This document shows positions 7,168 through 9,124 of a stretch of 9,124 bases of DNA, piece by piece (the first letter of the stretch is position 1; each line of letters begins with the position of its first letter). The stretch covers positions 1-9,124 of the forward strand of contig CADBNQ010000008.1 in assembly GCA_902796045.1 (NCBI GenBank), read 5' to 3'. The DNA comes from an uncultured Lachnospiraceae bacterium. GTDB taxonomy: Bacteria > Bacillota > Clostridia > Lachnospirales > Lachnospiraceae. The position numbers and the translations under genes are program-made. Under the pieces are notes generated by a model. The model ran no database searches. It was not told the DNA's origin and saw nothing but the letters and a program-made list of their open reading frames with translations.

Positions 7168-7524
7168 TCAGAAGGGGTACTTGTATCCGTTTTTGGCACA
7201 GGATTTCACCCAGTTTTCCTTCTTGTAGATACATCCGGTATCGCCGTCCACTATGAAATGGCCGCCGCAGGCAGTACATGTGTACTCCACCGTATGCATT
7301 TTATCATCCTGCCGCAGATCTCCGTTTTTGACAGCGTCTCCGGCTTCTCCACAATAGGGGCACTGAATCCACCAGCCTTTGGTATAGAGACTGTCCATAT
7401 CTTCAGTAAATCCGCCGGCAACATCATCAAGCTGATCTTCTGACAGCTTTATCATCTTTCCGATCAGTACAGCATCTTCTTCTTTGGCCTCTAAAAATAC
7501 CTTATCCTTTATAGAATCAAACAT
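7168..7524 (-). CDS. Double-glycine leader peptide fused to a Cys-rich zinc-ribbon-like domain
   Basis: This 118-residue protein belongs to no family I can name. Residues 1-38 look like a leader of the type cut after Gly-Gly by C39-peptidase ABC exporters: a charged helix-forming segment, then LSEDQLDDVAGG (27-38), matching the LSxxELxxVxGG consensus of bacteriocin and other RiPP precursors. The 80-residue remainder has two CxxC knuckles, CPYCG (55-59) and CTACGG (83-88), spaced as in a zinc ribbon, plus Cys98 and Cys109, and is rich in aromatic residues (WW at 51-52, YKYPF end). It is much longer than a usual bacteriocin core. AAAGGA lies upstream of the ATG. The gene follows the secreted repeat protein by 64 nt. 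No exporter, modification enzyme or immunity gene is in the window, so export is inference; the GG motif could be coincidental and the protein a cytoplasmic zinc ribbon. Confidence 0.82.
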   Translation of the reverse strand: MFDSIKDKVFLEAKEEDAVLIGKMIKLSEDQLDDVAGGFTEDMDSLYTKGWWIQCPYCGEAGDAVKNGDLRQDDKMHTVEYTCTACGGHFIVDGDTGCIYKKENWVKSCAKNGYKYPF

Positions 7525-7542
7525 ATAGTATTCCTTTCATTT

Positions 7543-7566
7543 AAGGCCCGGCTTAAGCCGGGCCTT
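7543..7566. promoter_or_regulatory. Perfect 24-bp GC-rich palindrome between two genes
   Basis: The half-site AAGGCCCGGCTT is followed directly by its exact reverse complement. As RNA it gives a 10-bp stem with a TTAA loop. On the minus strand it lies after the stop of the repeat protein (7589) and ends 18 nt before the ATG of the next gene. The sequence after it is AAATGAAAGG, with no U-tract, so it is a poor intrinsic terminator. It may be an attenuator, an mRNA-stability or processing hairpin, or an operator, since it overlaps the predicted transcription start of the TATAAT box next to it. Confidence 0.7.
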
Positions 7567-7567
7567 C

Positions 7568-7573
7568 ATTATA
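7568..7573 (-). promoter_or_regulatory. Consensus -10 box (TATAAT) before the double-glycine-leader gene
   Basis: A perfect TATAAT is on the minus strand, two bases upstream of the 24-bp palindrome. No good -35 box is found at 16-18 bp, where the end of the repeat-protein gene lies. If used, transcription would start near 7561, inside the palindrome. Confidence 0.35.
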
Positions 7574-7588
7574 TATCATAGAGTTTCA

Positions 7589-9124
7589 TTAATTGATCTG
7601 TACCTGAATCTCGATTGTCTTGGACTTATAATTATCGTCACCTTCAGCTGTAACAGTGATGGTTACATGATCCTCCGTCTTCTTAAGTCCCTTATACACA
7701 CCATCTCCTATATGTTTTGCATAGCTGGGGGACTCAGATCCAAACTTCACCTTGCCGCGGGCACCGGAAACGATTACTCTGGCTGTCCCGTCCAGAGGAA
7801 TCCTGTTGTTCCTGATGGAAGCCTTGAAATTGCTCTGAGATGCCTTGTAGATGGTAAAGTAGACCTTCCTGGTTCCTTTGTACTTGCCACGGCCTTTCAC
7901 GTAGATCGTTGCCCGTCCGGCATTTCTGTTATTGTCATAAGATAAGGTGTAGTCTCTGTCTTCTTTCAGTCTGGTTCCGTTATAGACAACTTTAACGGAA
8001 GGTGTCTGTCTGTCGCCGTCATAGACGATCTTGCCGCCGAGAACTGTCACCTTGCATAATTTACCTGCCAGATCCCTGGAGCCTACAGTAACCTTGATCT
8101 TCTTGGTTACCTTGGCATAGTTGGTATTGCCGGCAGCTGTAACAGTGATCGTACACTTTCCAAGCTTATGGCCTTTTACAACACCGTCATCATTGACAGA
8201 GGCAATCCTGCTGTTGCTGGACTGGAAGGTAACCTCTCCCTTGGCTTTTCTGACATCGATCTGCTCTTTCTCGTTGATGTCAAGAGTATCATCGTCAATG
8301 GTTGCCTTCATGGGATTCTTTGCCTTGTTGATCCTGAAAGTCTTCGTGACAATACCGGAGTATTTGTTCTTACCTGTGATAACAACTGTTGCCATGCCGG
8401 CATTCTTGTTGTCTCTGTAGGAAACCTTGTAATCCTTTTTGTTTTTCAGCTTCTTGCCATAGAGGGTCACCTTTACAGAAGGCTTCTTGGCCTTTCCGTC
8501 ATAAGTGTAGGTCTTCTTGGAGAGCTTGATCTTGGTCTTGCCCTGAATCAGCCTCTGGCCAAGCACTTTAATACTGAGATTGGCAGTAGCAGGATTGAAA
8601 TTGGCATCGCCGGCAGCTGTCACAACGATAGTGGTGTTGCCGCGCTTCTTCCCGTAGATCACGCCGGCATTGTTCACTGATGCAACAGATGGATTGGTGG
8701 ATCTGAAGGCCAGCGCGCCATGGCTTCCGCCTACGATAATGTTAGTCTTACCCTTTACAGAAACATAGTTGGGGTTGTACTGGAAGGTCATAGCCTGATT
8801 GGCCTTGGTGATGGTAAAGTTCACAGTTGTCTGACCAGTATATTTTCCTTTACCCTGAACAACCACGGATGCTGTACCTGCATTTACATTATTATCGTAG
8901 CGCACTATCTCATAATCCGTGTTCATGATCAGAGAAGCGCCCTGATAGGTCAGGTTCACCTGTGGTGTGATAGGGTTGCCGGTATAGACCTGGCTGGATG
9001 GGTTCACACTGGCACTGCAGTTATTAATGTTGATGCTGTCTTCCGCAGAAACCGTGAGAGCCATTCCCATAAAGAGAGTGAGAACCAGCACAGTCAATGC
9101 GAGTCTGATATTCAATGTCTTCAT
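7589..9124 (-). CDS. Secreted surface protein with three MBG/Big_2-like repeat units
   Basis: This 511-residue protein begins with ATG exactly at the window edge; its ribosome binding site and promoter are outside. Residues 1-27 are a Sec signal ending VSA before ED. The mature part is three copies of one ~160-residue module (about 31-190, 191-350, 351-511). Each has an MBG-like half with a DY (70, 231, 391), then NAG (81, 241, 401) and GKGKYxG-type motifs, followed by a Big_2-like half with SxNPSVASVNxxGV and TAAGDxNY-type endings. Such beta-sandwich repeats are structural or adhesive. The second unit is very lysine-rich (for example LYGKKLKNKKDYK). No LPxTG motif, membrane tail or SLH domain closes the protein, so how or whether it is held at the surface is unknown. 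It also has no enzyme domain. It is followed by the double-glycine-leader gene. Secretion and repeat content are seen in sequence; an adhesin or wall-binding role is inference. Confidence 0.88.
   Translation of the reverse strand: MKTLNIRLALTVLVLTLFMGMALTVSAEDSININNCSASVNPSSQVYTGNPITPQVNLTYQGASLIMNTDYEIVRYDNNVNAGTASVVVQGKGKYTGQTTVNFTITKANQAMTFQYNPNYVSVKGKTNIIVGGSHGALAFRSTNPSVASVNNAGVIYGKKRGNTTIVVTAAGDANFNPATANLSIKVLGQRLIQGKTKIKLSKKTYTYDGKAKKPSVKVTLYGKKLKNKKDYKVSYRDNKNAGMATVVITGKNKYSGIVTKTFRINKAKNPMKATIDDDTLDINEKEQIDVRKAKGEVTFQSSNSRIASVNDDGVVKGHKLGKCTITVTAAGNTNYAKVTKKIKVTVGSRDLAGKLCKVTVLGGKIVYDGDRQTPSVKVVYNGTRLKEDRDYTLSYDNNRNAGRATIYVKGRGKYKGTRKVYFTIYKASQSNFKASIRNNRIPLDGTARVIVSGARGKVKFGSESPSYAKHIGDGVYKGLKKTEDHVTITVTAEGDDNYKSKTIEIQVQIN
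7592..9034 (-). repeat. Three tandem coding repeats of about 480 bp
   Basis: Unit borders are about 9034-8555, 8554-8075 and 8074-7592. The period is set by the NAG motif at residues 81, 241 and 401, exactly 160 residues apart. At protein level the units share motif order but differ much in charge, so they are old duplications and not recent copies. Confidence 0.8.

Noticed and set aside
7168..7524. Classical short class II bacteriocin
   Set aside because: The leader fits, but the 80-residue mature part with two CxxC knuckles and the lack of an immunity or transporter gene nearby do not match that class.
8168..8680. 170-codon hydrophobic open frame on the plus strand opposite the repeat protein
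   Set aside because: The hydrophobic runs are the complement of lysine/valine-rich repeat codons; the opposite strand has a signal peptide and clear repeats.
7592..9034. CRISPR array or DNA-level tandem repeat
   Set aside because: The periodicity is at protein level with diverged DNA; there are no short identical direct repeats with unique spacers.

Overview
The window reads as chromosomal DNA from a Gram-positive anaerobe of the Clostridia, most likely a Lachnospiraceae-type gut bacterium. This is inferred from strong AGGAGG-type ribosome binding sites, the look of the lipoprotein and Sec signal peptides, the style of the Ig-like repeat surface protein, and intermediate GC content. No rRNA, phage or IS marker is present, so genus cannot be fixed. 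Every gene I accept lies on the minus strand, so transcription runs from high to low coordinates.

Right part (about 9124 to 7000): a secreted repeat protein of 511 residues has a Sec signal peptide and three copies of a composite ~160-residue module, each an MBG-like half followed by a Big_2-like half. A 64-nt gap with a perfect 24-bp palindrome and a TATAAT box follows. Next comes a 118-residue protein whose first 38 residues look like a double-glycine export leader (LSEDQLDDVAGG), joined to a cysteine-rich zinc-ribbon-like domain. A bulged hairpin with a U5 tract probably ends this unit. The leader/zinc-ribbon protein is the most unusual item in the window.

Middle (7008 to 4919): a short HD-domain metal-dependent phosphohydrolase-like protein is followed 35 nt later by a secreted protein with DUF4163/DUF3298 (RsiV-like) domains. 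It lacks the cytoplasmic anti-sigma part of RsiV.

Left part (4884 to 1): an oligopeptide/dipeptide ABC importer is arranged permease B, permease C, ATPase D, ATPase F, then the substrate-binding lipoprotein A, which runs off the left edge. A good sigma-A-type promoter (TTGATT, 17 bp, TATACT) lies upstream of the first permease, which appears to start at TTG. OppD and OppF overlap by ATGA, and both carry the same C-terminal Cys spacing (C-x5-C-x6-C-x17-C). The 86-nt gap before oppA holds a 17-bp AT-rich palindrome.

Functionally, all but the HD protein and the two ATPases are membrane, secreted or lipid-anchored products, so the region is an envelope and peptide-handling neighbourhood. The importer is well understood. 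The link between the repeat protein and the double-glycine zinc-ribbon protein is a hypothesis. No intergenic stretch exceeds 300 bases.
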